64,000 nucleotides of DNA from Parelaphostrongylus tenuis. Its lineage: Eukaryota; Nematoda; Chromadorea; Rhabditida; Metastrongylidae. Location of the stretch: positions 372,001 to 436,000 of the forward strand of contig JAHQIW010003718.1 of NCBI GenBank assembly GCA_019055375.1, given 5' to 3'. Below the pieces are notes generated by a model. That model did no database searches. It was not told the origin of the DNA and saw only the letters and a list, made by a program, of their open reading frames with translations. Of this stretch, positions 36,601-46,764 are shown piece after piece (the stretch's first letter is position 1; each line of letters starts with the position of its first letter). The position numbers and the translations under genes are program-made.

Positions 36601-37439
36601 AGTGCATGGAATTCGAAGAAGTGCAGCACGTTTGCATCGTAAAAATAGAGAGAAAGCCACGAGATTACTTTTTTTTTTTCCTAAGACAGACTTAAATTTT
36701 ACGATGTAGATGCGAAGGGGCGATTCTCTTTATGAATCACGCACGACTTAAAACGATTGCATAAGATGATCTATCGAAGGTGCTCTTAGAAGAGAAAAAA
36801 GAGATTTCGAAAAGTCGATCGCGGAAAACATTTAACCCTCCGATTTCGCATGGCAGCAGTCATTCTACGAAAATTATTAGAATTGTAAGTTCATGTACGT
36901 AATTTAAAAAGTGGCTTCATTGTGAATGACCTCAAATGCTGATTTTTATGATTTTTTGACGAAATTTTCTCTATATCGATGTAACTATGAAGGTCGTGAA
37001 GCGTTTTCGTATTTGGTTCTGTAACTATAAAGTTTGCAAAGCATTATTATTCCAGGTCATCCTCAGTATTCATCATGTCGATGAAATGCGTCAATTTTTG
37101 ATGCCATTTTATATTTTGTTGCCGGTTTTTATTTCTTTTTGTTTCTCTAAAGTAATAGTCGAAGCAAGATGCTCAAAGACCTTCGTGACGATGAATGCGA
37201 GAGAATGAACTGAATGCTAGAAGTACCGAAGTCCGGACATTCAGATCTGATGACGTGTCTGGATTCGATTGTGACCCGATTGATTTGACTTGATTTCGTT
37301 TGCGATCTGCATTCGATTCGTTTTATCGTAACCATTTTCCATTAAGGTCTTTGTATTTTTTAAATTTATATCTCGTCGAATGCTTGCCGAGCAGATTTTT
37401 TGTGAAATCCTGAGATAATTATGCTTCATTCTTCTTCAG
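33674..37439. other. No recognised gene; diverged interspersed repeats at 34.8-35.8 kb
   Basis: Segments around 34,900-35,060 and 35,220-35,400 share ATTTCTCGCTG, AAGCTTT, a CATTTGGCTTTTAAAAAG-like block and a CTGTAGCAGCAAAAA-like block, so a loosely conserved repeat is present. The 106-codon plus frame at 34,360-34,680 lacks splice signals and a known domain and may belong to this repeat. Confidence 0.3.
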
Positions 37440-37526
37440 TACGGGCACTCGTCAGCCTTCATGAATCGGAGGAAGTTCTTCACACAATCCAGGCGAAGTT
37501 AATATCCCCAAATTATGACGGACAGG
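37440..37526 (+). CDS. Candidate internal exon, unrecognised
   Basis: Acceptor CATTCTTCTTCAG and donor AGG|GTGAGC bound 87 nt that are open in one frame (VRALVSLHESEEVLHTIQAK...). The frame stays open 95 nt past the donor, so an alternative is a terminal exon or a retroelement gag-like fragment to 37,621. No family is recognised. Confidence 0.3.
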
Positions 37527-37974
37527 GTGAGCTTGGGGTGAAGTTGAACTATGCTACAAGGCGCTCCATTAAGGGACATCTCAAGCACATTTATCCATCC
37601 CCAACAGTCTCTATGATGTAAGAAGCTCAGCCTCAAAATGTAGTAGAGAAAAGCATGAGATCGGAGAAGACTGAGTAAACGCAGGCTATGCGGGCAAATT
37701 CAGCTTACAATAACCTTGGAGGTCTGTCGTATTTTATGGATTATTTATTTCTAATCTTCTGTGTCATGATGGTTCAAATGAAAGGTTCGACATGGTTCTA
37801 CTATTTTTTATATCGCTACCCAGATACTCCGAGTTTTTCTGCTAATTTTACCATTTGCACATTTATATGAAGTTGTATTTTCTTTTTTGAAGTTGAATTG
37901 ATTTTTTTTTCATTTTGTCTCCATTCAGTCATAACAATTATTAGTTCTTATTTTTCAACCTAAAGTTATTTCAA
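37527..37974. other. No recognised feature
   Basis: AT-rich. The hydrophobic plus frame at 37,688-37,870 has no splice context. Confidence 0.35.
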
Positions 37975-38070
37975 TCGTCTCGAGTGTTTTCTAAGACCAC
38001 AGCTCAAATTTCAATATGCCATAGTATCATTTTGAGCCACGCATGTCATGTGGTTGGGATGACCTATAGA

Positions 38071-38113
38071 GCCCGATACACATGTTTTGATCTTGCGACC
38101 TCGTCAGTCGGAC
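38071..38113 (-). ncRNA. Hammerhead ribozyme, one core mutation
   Basis: Core CUGACGA, stem II GGUC-GCAA-GAUC and GUA are present. The box after stem II reads AAAA instead of GAAA (G12 to A), expected to abolish cleavage. Confidence 0.7.
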
Positions 38114-38388
38114 AGTTACCCGTTCTCGTCTTTGCTAATCTCTGTGGGTGCCCCTTCCCCACACTAAGAGGTAGCGATGACGAACGTTTTTACACTATAT
38201 GTCCAGTGAAATTATCATCGAACCCAAAGTGTTGTACACTCAATTGCTCCTGGCTAATATATTAAATACATCATATTATTCGTTTCGCGTGTTTTTTAAG
38301 ACCACAACTCAGATTTCAATATGCCATAAATTCATTTTTGGGAGAAGGGGCACCCACAGAGATTAGCAAAAGACGAGGAAGGGTAACT

Positions 38389-38431
38389 GCCCGAGTGACG
38401 AGACTGCAAGGTCGAAACACGTGTATCGGGC
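38389..38431 (+). ncRNA. Hammerhead ribozyme, one core mutation
   Basis: Stem I GCCCGA/UCGGGC, stem II GACU-GCAA-GGUC, GAAA and GUA are all perfect. The core reads GUGACGA (C3 to G at 38,395), expected to abolish cleavage. Confidence 0.75.
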
Positions 38432-38490
38432 TCTATAAGTCAGCCCTTTTTCAACAGACCACACGACAAGCGTGGCTCAAAAATGATTTT

Positions 38491-39387
38491 GTGGCTTTAA
38501 GTTATCATTCAGTGACTGTCACTAATGAATTTGTTCATTAGTTAGCCACTACTACAGCCATTATGGCATCGTAAATAACAAATAACAGTCAAATAATTAC
38601 AGTTTGTAAAGTACAGCAATAAGAAAGTTCGCCAATTCTCATGATATGTGGTTTAACACTCGTCATTGCTATCTTTCTATCTATTGCAGCTTACATGGTA
38701 GGTTCTCTGTGATTTAGTGCTAACGCGCTTTACTCCGGAAAGGTTCGTCACGGCTTAAGTCCACTACACATACATCATGTTCCAAATTATGTTCGTATCT
38801 CAGCATTCTTGTGGTTATATTTCAGTTGTTATTGTTATTCGGCGATATTACGCTGAGTATATTTGCGCTGATGATCCAATCCATCAAATTGAGTCGCCGA
38901 TGAGAGCCTGCAATCACTCTGATCTCGTTAAACTGATTTAATCTGATTTTTTACTATCCATGTCGTTTTTCTTTTCTTTTTTTAGGAGGAAAAAGGTAGT
39001 TTTTGAACGTAACGACGCAAGCTTCACACTTTTGTCGACGACCTTTCTTTATTCTATATGTCACTGCAAGCTTGAAATCAATTGCATACACTAATCGACT
39101 TTCCTTCGTTCGTTGTTTTTGCCGTAAGCACATTTTTCTCCGTTTCTAGATTGATGGGCCTGATTTCTCACACGAACTCACAGAATTCTTGTCTTCATTG
39201 CAATAATTTTTTATTTTTTATTTGATCCGTCTCAGTTTCTTTTTTGTCTTTGTGCGGATTCCAGTATCATTAGCGTTTAATTCATTTTTCGTGTTCTTCG
39301 TAAACGTCGTACATTAATGGATAAGTATGTCGGTCTTCAGTACATGGAAATTCTTCTTTCTTTTCTCTTAATGACTCATTTTTTCAG
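38491..39387. other. No gene recognised; possible promoter region of the CARD gene
   Basis: Pyrimidine-rich, AT-rich sequence upstream of the trans- or cis-splice acceptor at 39,387. No specific regulatory site could be identified. Confidence 0.3.
39381..39387 (+). promoter_or_regulatory. Consensus 3' splice site before the CARD gene start codon
   Basis: TTTTTTCAG directly precedes a 15-nt leader and an ATG at 39,403. An acceptor this close to a start codon is typical of spliced-leader trans-splicing in nematodes, although an upstream untranslated exon is equally possible. Confidence 0.5.
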
Positions 39388-39402
39388 AGGCAACGCTTAA
39401 CA

Positions 39403-39450
39403 ATGTCGATTTCATGCTCACGTAGTCTGGCGGACCTTCGTGCTGAACAG
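39403..39450 (+). CDS. CARD gene exon 1 (start codon)
   Basis: Sixteen codons (MSISCSRSLADLRAEQ) from the first ATG after the acceptor at 39,387; donor CAG|GTTCCA. Phase 0 end matches exon 2. Confidence 0.5.
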
Positions 39451-42400
39451 GTTCCAGTTTGATCCCTTGTTTGTTCAGTTATTTGATTTTTTTCACTTAA
39501 TTGGTGCCTGTTGAGTCAGTAGCAATAAAAAGAACAAGTTGCGATGCAGTAAATAAACAATAGTTCGAATTTAACAATTCTATTGCCTCTTCACAAAGCC
39601 ACCTCGCTATCTGTTTCTATGCTATTAATTTTTTGTATTTTTCTTGGAAAACTGTTTAGAATTTGTTGCTTAGATTAGAAATGTGCATGAGCTTCATAAA
39701 TACTAGTTGTGAACAAGCTGTTAAATAGCCATAATTACCACATGTTCTTTCTAATTATTAATCTTTCGAATACGACACACCCACAACATTAGCTACGCCT
39801 CGTTGGGGCGCGGTAAGCAGCCCGTAATAACAAGTGGATAGTGATGCTGTTGTTCCGGGAGGAAGGTTGCTGGTTCGATCTGTTTCTAAGGCGCTCTACA
39901 GAAAATTTTTTGGTGTAGGGTGTCGATTAGTACTGAAGATTCTTCCATAGACGTGATTATAGCCAGAAAAACTCCGGTTGTCTTAGAAATCACTGCTCTT
40001 TACGTAGGATACGTGGATACATGTGATAACAACCGAACCAACGCAAAGATATGGCAAAGGTGCCTATATTCACTTCTATATAAGTTCTTCTAATAAGTCG
40101 TACACTGTATAAAACATGTTTCCGAATCCGACTTTTACAATTTTGTCGGAAGAAATGCGAAGAAAAAAGCTGAATATGCGATATTACTCATTTGCTAACA
40201 AATGAGCGTTTTTCTTCACACAATAAATACGTCAATAAGCAGTTCAATGCTAATCGACACTAGAAAACGGCGCGAAAAAGATTGCCCAAAGAGGGGATCA
40301 AACCACCAACCTTTCTCGCGATGGCCGAAATCACTAACCACTCAGCACCACAGACTGCTCGGCGGAGCAAGCGAGGTGAGAATAGTGCCGCGTTCCTCTC
40401 GTAAGAAGAGGTATAAAGTTAGACCATCAGAAATACGATCGTGAACAACATGTGATCTGTTTTGGCATAGAATTATTGGGAAATATCTACAATTTTCTAG
40501 GCTGATAATCTCGATCGTCTACGATCTACTCTTGAAACTATGAATCTAAAGGATTTGGTTCCAATCCTGGTGGCAAGGAACGTTTTGAAATCTTACGAAA
40601 TGGGTGCCGTATATGCGAAGGTAAAGTATAGGACTAGCGGACAAGCCGACGCTACAATACCCACAATGCTGAACTGTGAACAAAAAAAAACATGGAAGTA
40701 CAAAAAATATTCATCTGACTGTGTGCTGATACGTATGAATATAGTTCTAAAAAATTGATAATAGGATTTCAACTGATTTCGTTAACCCCAATAACCAGTG
40801 ATCGTCTACGAAAACGGCACTATAATTGGCGAGTCTTAGGTGAAGTCCAACCAACACCATTAGCTCTTAAACAGCAGCGTTTTGCAAGATCTCTCAATCT
40901 TAGTTTTGCTTGACCCAACTGTCCATGTATACAATACTTTTTCATATCTACAAGAGTCGTTTTCACAAGTTACTGTAGGATTCCAGTACTTGTTGTATTC
41001 GCTTCATTTCTCGCATTCATAATTCACAGAATTCTTCAAACACTTCACTTGTTGCTTCGACTGCTTCTGAAGGGTGTCATCCTTTTTATGAATGTTGTGA
41101 AACACTCGTCAAGACGATTTTTCTTCTAAACCTTAAGGTAACTGAGCCGAAACACTCGATAAGACCCTTATTTACTGGTCGAGGTTAAATTTTTTCCATT
41201 AACCGCGTAGTCTTAAGAGTATTAGATTTGATGGTTGCTTTTCTTATGACTCTACGTAAATGGGAAAAATTAATTGCTGTTCCCGTATTGTAAATGCTTC
41301 TCTTTTGTGAAACTTCTTGAGACACCGTTGCACTATACGTTCGTTGAAATTCCGGGGCCACATGCGCTGTTTTTGTTGCTAGTAGTCTCTGTTACTTTAC
41401 GACTCATTTTAGATTCGCGCTCTAAAACCGCCATACTTTTGCACCAGCCAACATCCTTTTCACATGTTCTAAGAATTATAAAAATCTACAGCAATTAGAA
41501 CGTAGCTAGCAGCAAAACATGAGCGATAAATGCGCATTAGATTAACGTGTGACATAACCCTATTTTATTCAGTAATTTATCCAACACCGAGCGACAAATT
41601 TCAACAATGCTCAAACCGCCTTTACTTTTGCACCAAGTAATAGACTGATTGCAAGAAAATGTTAGGGCAAGGAATCGAGCCACTGTTGTACTTATTGCCT
41701 TGCTTCTCGATATACCGTGCAACTAACCATTGTACTACCCTCTCCCCTCCACGCATCAAAAAATAATAATCAAAAACTAATATATAATATCAACGAAAAA
41801 AATCACGCAACAGAACTTAGTAATGCATATACAGTAGACAAAAATAGTAAGAAGGGTAGGAAATTGTGCAAACGATCAAGCAGTGACCTGTGCGCTAATT
41901 TTATGACTACGAAGTATAAATACACAATTGTTTGTGAGAATACGTAGCTGGGCAGTTCAAGCTACTTCACATAATGGAGAATGACTGTGATGTAGGCATC
42001 CAATCAGTACTAACTAAACGGTATGTCTTACTCACGCTCAAATGGAGCGAGAATTTTGCAAGCATGCAACGCCATCATGCCTGGCGATTATCACTGCATG
42101 GGGTAGTACTAGCACGCCGATCTAATATCGGCTAATTTGAAATCTATTCGATTATATGGAAGAAATGAGGACTGCTAGGAGAAAAGCACAATCAATATGG
42201 GAAGGCATGTAGAGAAACTATGAAGAACAGTGCACGTGGATGTTCTCCACAGATCTCGTGGAAAATGTCATTATTACCACTGCGCTGTCCCTTTTTTACA
42301 CCCAGATTGGTATAACTGATATGGATATCTACATCTATCTATTAATATGTATGTTTATATCTATCTACTATTATATGGATAAGTGCATATTCACTACCAG

Positions 42401-44235
42401 CCGTATTTCATCGACTGAAAAGTGATGACTACACATTATTATGTGCTATCACCACAACGTTTCCCCATCCCTGCTATAAAGTAGTGTTCATTGTAAGAGG
42501 TGTGGCTCTGGTGAGGCGGGCAACATTGCTGAAATGTACGTAAGCCGCTGACGTACCAGCTCCGTAAAAGACTGTAAACATTCTCACAGCTATTACTAAT
42601 ATCGGTTATTGTTGCTTAGATCAGACTTATTTTATTTGATATATCAAAAGAAGCTATTAACTAACCGAATGGAAAGCTTACGTGTCAAGTTTTTCTTGCT
42701 GAGGTTATAAAGTGTTCGACTTACTAGATTGCTTGTCGATTTGATCTTGTTTGGCTCTGCTGAAGGGGGAACCGTCGAAATGTCGGCGAGTATAATGTGG
42801 ACCAAGTCTCGTCGTCAGCAGCAACGTGTATGTAGGCTAACCAAGCGGGCAGTGATCTACTTCTAATAGGTTACGAGTGATGATTCAGGATTTCTGAGCT
42901 AGTAAGACATTGCTTGGGGATAAACACCTCTTTGCGCAATCTTGCTCAGCAAACAGGAACACCTCTTCCTATCTCTCCGTCATGTTTAGATGACATTACT
43001 TGAGAGTAGCTTGATTTTTACCGATTAATCCGTATAGTCTCAACTAATCATGGAGTGGCAATGAAATTAGCAATGAATTAAAAATTAATAATCAAGAAAG
43101 GCGCTGGAAACTGATTTATGATATATCTCATAAATATTATTTAAGCCGACATGTCATGCGGTCTGTTAACCACTTGACGACCATATGCACCGTCTTCGGT
43201 ACATTGCGTGCGCTGCGCTCGCGGCGGCAGCGGCGAGTACGTATCAACACGCTTCTACAGGGATATAAACTTATTTGTTTATTTGAGGTTCTAAAAGGAC
43301 AATATTCGCATTAAATGATGCTCTTTGGCTGGTATTTTTATTATATTATGCCTTTGTTTCGAGTGTTTTATTGAGACCACGCTCAAATTACTATAGTTCC
43401 CTTCATTTATATTTGAGCCAGCATGTCATATGCTCTGGTAACGGGCTTCTGTACAGCCCCATACACGTGTTTCGGTCTTGCAGCCTCGTCAGCTAGGCGG
43501 GCCCTTCGTCTTTAGCCAATCATCTTGGGCCCCTACTCCTCTATAAAAGATGTAATGTGTCATATCTCGTAATTATTATTTGAGCCAACATGTCATGTGG
43601 TCTGTTAAATGGGCTGACTTTATGAAGCCCGACACACGTGTTTCGACCTTGACGGTCTCATCAGTTGGGCGGTAGCCATCGTGTTTAGCCAATCCTCTTG
43701 GGGCGCTCAGTTCCCAATAATAATAGTAGGCGACGACGAACATTTTGAACTGTCTATCAAAATTGGGGCGTGGTCTTAAGAAAACACTCAAAACAAAAGG
43801 TATGATATAATATTGGATAATCAACGTTTTATCGTCCAGCTTACAAAATAAAGGATCAAAAAATGCTTGAAGAGCTTCAAGAAATGGCTCCAAAGAGATC
43901 TATATTGTGGCTACCACTTGTTGTTTGTACTTTTACTACTAAAATGGATTCATAAGATAGGATATTAACCGCAAAATGTGTCCCCTATGGATGTTGTCAG
44001 CGTACAGCACGGAAAATTAAATTTCGAAAATTTTCAAAGTTTATTGTTTTCACCGGAAGCTCTGTAGTAGATTCTTCCAAGGGAAAGAAATAGATTGGAA
44101 TTCACGTATCACAGTCTCTGAACTACACAAATTCAGGAATCGACCCCAGCACAAGTTGACGCCTTGATTTGTCTCCTGAAGACGAAGAATCATTGGGTTG
44201 GACCGATGACAGACGCGCTCATCAGAAACGGACAG
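39403..44235 (+). CDS. CARD-domain protein, CED-3/CED-4-like N-terminus (partial gene)
   Basis: Three exons, all joined in phase 0, encode 89 residues: exon 1 39,403-39,450, exon 2 40,501-40,620, exon 3 44,137-44,235. The product is a short N-terminus followed by a CARD-like helical domain. Residues about 20-55 (LDRLRSTLETMNLKDLVPIL then VARNVLKS) resemble helices 1-3 of the CED-3 CARD (L.R...L.....EVL.AK.VL.S). Residues 57-89 (ESTPAQVDALICLLKTKN then WVGPMTDALIRNGQ) resemble helices 4-5 of CED-3, CED-4 and APAF-1; the GP..D....N.Q spacing is like CED-4. CARDs mediate homotypic binding in apoptosome assembly and caspase activation. No caspase or NB-ARC exon was found before 52 kb, so the gene may be truncated, decayed or continue through exons I could not see. 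Intron 2 (3.5 kb) carries SINEs and a retrozyme cluster. Confidence 0.55.
39790..39890 (+). mobile_element. tRNA-derived SINE copy (family S3), in CARD gene intron 1
   Basis: Weak A-box-like AAGTGGATAGTGATGC followed by B-box-like GTTGCTGGTTCGATCTG at tRNA-like spacing. Confidence 0.45.
40288..40395 (-). mobile_element. tRNA-derived SINE copy (family S3)
   Basis: Minus strand: GTGCTGAGTGGTTAGTGATT (A-box region) and GTTGGTGGTTTGATCCCC (B-box region), the best-preserved S3 head in the window. It ends about 100 bp before CARD exon 2. Confidence 0.55.
40501..40620 (+). CDS. CARD gene exon 2
   Basis: Forty codons between acceptor ATTTTCTAG and donor AAG|GTAAAG, phase 0 on both sides. It encodes CARD helices 1-3 (hydrophobic pattern LKDLVPILVARNVLKS). 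Confidence 0.65.
40978..41105 (+). repeat. Dispersed repeat D copy
   Basis: GGATTCCAGTACTTGTTGTA ... TTTCTCGCATTCAT ... TTCTTCAAACACTTC ... GCTTCTGAAGG ... TTTATGAATG, colinear with the copy at 45,650-45,780 and the one at 24.46 kb. Confidence 0.5.
41106..41639. other. No recognised feature
   Basis: AT-rich intronic sequence of the CARD gene. The hydrophobic plus frame at 41,274-41,498 has no splice support. Confidence 0.3.
41640..41745 (-). mobile_element. tRNA-derived SINE head, separate family
   Basis: Minus strand: GTAGTACAATGGTTAGTTGC (A-box region) and GTGGCTCGATTCCTTGCC (B-box region). Confidence 0.45.
41746..43129. other. No recognised gene; hammerhead-like motif at 42,752-42,790
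   Basis: Plus strand at 42,752: GGCUCUGCUGAAGGGGGAAC followed by CGUCGAAAUGUCGGCGAG. It resembles the Penelope-type hammerhead motif but with CUGAAGG for CUGAAGA. The remainder is AT-rich intron of the CARD gene. Confidence 0.3.
43456..43498 (-). ncRNA. Hammerhead ribozyme, core intact, stems weakened
   Basis: CUGACGA, GAAA and GUA are kept. Stem II GGCU-GCAA-GACC has a C-A mismatch, and stem I GCCUAG/UGGGGC has an A-G mismatch and wobbles. Confidence 0.6.
43627..43670 (-). ncRNA. Hammerhead ribozyme with altered cleavage-site base
   Basis: CUGAUGA, a stronger stem II (GACC-GUCAA-GGUC) and GAAA are present. The cleavage triplet reads GUG, and G at position 17 is not tolerated by hammerheads. 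Confidence 0.65.
44137..44235 (+). CDS. CARD gene exon 3
   Basis: Thirty-three codons between acceptor ACACAAATTCAG and donor CAG|GTGAAA, phase 0 on both sides. It encodes CARD helices 4-5 (VDALICLLKTKN...GPMTDALIRNGQ). Confidence 0.6.
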
Positions 44236-45075
44236 GTGAAATGACGTCGAACAATTGTTTTAGCATTTTACTGATTGTGGGACGATTCTCTCATCTTAGC
44301 AACTATCGCGTTTAGCAATCTCAAAAAATTTGAAAGAAAAAATTTCCTTCGTTCACCTTCCCTAAGAAAATTGTCCCGTTTTCATAATAGGCAGTGTCGT
44401 CAGTTGGGCAGATATGTTTTTGTGCAAGATTTTTTCTCACTACTGTCATTTATCTATAACTATAGCCGTTTACTTCATTTAGGCTCCAGTTGCAAAAATG
44501 CTTCTTCAAATGCAGCAGACGAGCTCGGCCTGATCTACCGTTCTTATACCGCGGATGATGATTTTTTCCCACTATATATTTTTGAGAATATTTGGTATTC
44601 GAGACCGATTTTAATAATAGATGAATGCTAGAAACGATTGTATAATTTCAACTTTGAGTATTCCACTAGGATGTCCGACCAACAAATCCTTATTTGATTT
44701 TCATGAGTTTTCAGATGATTGATTATGTACAAGTGATGATTACTTTTTTATGTAGAGCAGAGCAAAAAGTTGAATTAGGGCTCCATATGTGATTTTTAAT
44801 GTAAAATTGCTTTTTGAAGAGGGGTATAAATGATTGTATACTGTGTAAGATTGATGCACAGATTCCTCCTGTCCAGATAAGAACAATAGCGTTCTACATC
44901 ATCAAAATAGTACGTGTCTTAAGAAGACAACATCAAGCCATATTGTTAGTCTGAGTATGATATGTACCTGTTCTCCAACATCCTCGATAATTTCTCGCAT
45001 AACGCACAGGTCAGCGCATGTATTATTCCTTGATTTTCTTATTCAGCAAATACGATATTGTTGAGTTTAATTTCT
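44236..45075. other. No recognised gene; open frame at 44,275-44,631
   Basis: Directly after CARD exon 3 a 118-codon plus frame is open, with a TTCATTTAG acceptor at about 44,483 and the ending ...YSRPILIIDEC. Its phase does not match exon 3, and it resembles nothing known, so I do not join it. Confidence 0.25.
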
Positions 45076-45408
45076 CGTACAGGTAAACAGGACAATACAC
45101 GTGATGGCTGACGCTTTGGCTTGGTCGCCTTCTTCAGAGCCTCAAAGAGTCAAATTAGTATGCAACTTACCCAGTCAAGCACTCTCAAAACCAGTGCAGA
45201 ACAGATTACGTACCGTTTGTTGTTGTTTTAGGGTCGGGGTCACGCGACCCTCCCCCTTCCCTCACACCGCACTCCTCTTTCGTGCAAGACTGTGAGCGGT
45301 CGTTCCACAAAACACCTTAGAGACCCTAATTTCCCTCTTTTAGGCTCTGAAGAAGGTGACCAAGCCAAAGTGTCAGCCATCACGTGTATTGTACTCTTAA
45401 CCTGTACG
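45076..45408. mobile_element. Element with ~75-bp inverted repeats carrying hammerhead-like motifs
   Basis: The arms 45,076-45,150 and 45,335-45,408 are reverse complements (GTACAGG at the outer ends, AATACACGTGATGGCTGACG inside). Each arm contains the CUGAAGA-type hammerhead-like motif (45,106-45,142 minus; 45,343-45,378 plus), with AAAG in place of GAAA. The centre encodes no recognised protein. Confidence 0.6.
45343..45378 (+). ncRNA. Hammerhead-like motif, mutated (Penelope-type)
   Basis: Stem I GGCU/AGCC, core CUGAAGA, extra A, GGUGACCAAGCC stem II region, then AAAGUGUC. G12 is A, so cleavage is unlikely. The minus-strand twin is at 45,106-45,142. Confidence 0.45.
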
Positions 45409-45649
45409 AATAAATCTTCAAATTAGCAACATCGTATTCGCTGAATGAGAAAATTAAGGAATCATTCAATCAATGCCGAGGTTAATCGATAGTCGGTTAT
45501 AGGGTATGCATAATTATCCTTAGGAGTTTATTTGTTGTTTCCTAGTATTCTTTTGATATCCTCTACAATACTGACGCGCCGGAGTGGTCCATAAAAAACT
45601 GTCTTTGTAATTACTTTTTTTTACACAACCTGTCTTCGCACCTACTATG

Positions 45650-45790
45650 AGATTCCAGTTTTTCCCGTGTTCGTATCGTTTTCTCGCATGCATCCTCTAC
45701 AAAGGTCTCCAAACATTTCGCGTGTAGTTTCCGCTGGTGCTTGAGGACTTCGTCTTTTCTATGAACGCCATGGAATAAAATTAGTGTGCG
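45650..45790 (+). repeat. Dispersed repeat D copy
   Basis: GAGATTCCAGTTTTTCCCGT ... TTTTCTCGCATGCATCC ... TCTCCAAACATTTCGCGTG ... GGTGCTTGAGGA ... TTTCTATGAACG, colinear with 40,978-41,105. Confidence 0.5.
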
Positions 45791-46409
45791 GATTCCAGTA
45801 CACCATAAATTCTATTCTCTTTGAATCCATTAGTTATTCACGCTCTTACAGTGGCGTCTATGCATGGCTGCTGCTTGACGGTTGTCGTCTTCCTCGAGAA
45901 TGCCGTATAATGCCGCTCAAATCGGTTCTCTTTAAATCTCACTTGAATGAAGGAAGTTGGTTGCTTCCAGACAAGCCTGGTACCATTTTCCCAATTTCAG
46001 AAGAATGACAGGCTCCACTCGTCATTCGACACTCGTCATAATTAATCAAATTATCAAAGGCAGCAAGGCATTAGCTGTGTCCATCTAAATAGCAGTGCTT
46101 ACAACTGACATAAAAAATGACAGTGCCGTTCATGCAGAAAATCAAAAATAGTTTTGCCAGCACATTCCATTTAATTGTTCGTATTTCGGTAGTATTTTAC
46201 TGCACGATAATGGACGGAAGCAAAAGCTCACTCAGCGCCATTGACTCCATATTTTGCAGTATGATGCTATCTAAATAAATAAGATAATAACAAGAAGAGT
46301 AATGAATGAGACAAAGGTAAAGTTTTTTTTGAATGATTAACTTATTGTGGACTGTGAGGGTCAATTTGATCCTCATCCGGGCGCTTTGTTCGAACGGGTA
46401 CAAAAATAT
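45791..46409. other. No recognised feature
   Basis: The frames at 45,784-46,008 (plus) and 46,197-46,403 (minus) lack splice support. Confidence 0.3.
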
Positions 46410-46760
46410 ACCTCATAATTATTATCTGAGCAAACATGTCATGTGGTCTGTTTATGGGCTCTTGTACAGCCCGATACACGTGTTTCGACCTTACAGTCTC
46501 GTCAGTCGTGCAGAATAAAGGTTACGAAAATTGTTGGTTTCCCCATTACAAATCCGTGTTGATTAACATTTTGAAGGAACGAACTTCTGTATAGTTTTAT
46601 CAAAATCAACACAAATACTGAAACCTTCCCTTTTTCATGTGGAAAATCGCGTCCATGCGAAAAGGAACATAATTTCTGCTGACGAGGCTACCAACGCCAA
46701 CATACGTGTGTTGGACTCTATAAGTTGATCATAACAGACCACGTGGATGGCTCAAAGAAA
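46410..46760. mobile_element. Hammerhead retrozyme-like element, inverted remnant pair
   Basis: The left unit starts TTATTATCTGAGCAAACATG and contains a ribozyme on the minus strand. The right end (CAGACCACGTGGATGGCTCA at about 46,735) is the reverse-complement terminus of a second unit whose ribozyme region (46,676-46,720: CUGACGA kept, GAAA lost) is decayed. Confidence 0.6.
46469..46511 (-). ncRNA. Type I hammerhead ribozyme, intact core
   Basis: Minus strand: GCACGA, CUGACGA, stem II GACU-GUAA-GGUC, GAAA, ACACGUGU, GUA, UCGGGC. One A-G mismatch in stem I; everything else is intact. Confidence 0.75.
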
Positions 46761-46764
46761 TAAT

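Larger units (their letters stand above)
37975..38490. mobile_element. Hammerhead retrozyme-like element, inverted pair of units
   Basis: Two units in opposite orientation. The left unit (ribozyme on minus) and right unit (ribozyme on plus) share an inverted block around GGTGCCCCTTCCCC / GGGGCACCCACAGAGATTAG, and the block AAGACCACAGCTCAAATTTC is repeated directly at about 37,995 and 38,300. Each ribozyme carries one inactivating core change. Confidence 0.65.
43140..43810. mobile_element. Hammerhead retrozyme-like cluster with shortened units
   Basis: Three starts of the unit (GACATGTCATGCGGTCTG at 43,148; GCATGTCATATGCTCTGG at 43,422; ACATGTCATGTGGTCTG at 43,589) in one orientation, with ribozymes on the minus strand. 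Hammerheads are only about 171 nt apart here because the unit between them lacks the segment present in the 320-nt form. It lies in intron 2 of the CARD gene. Confidence 0.65.
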
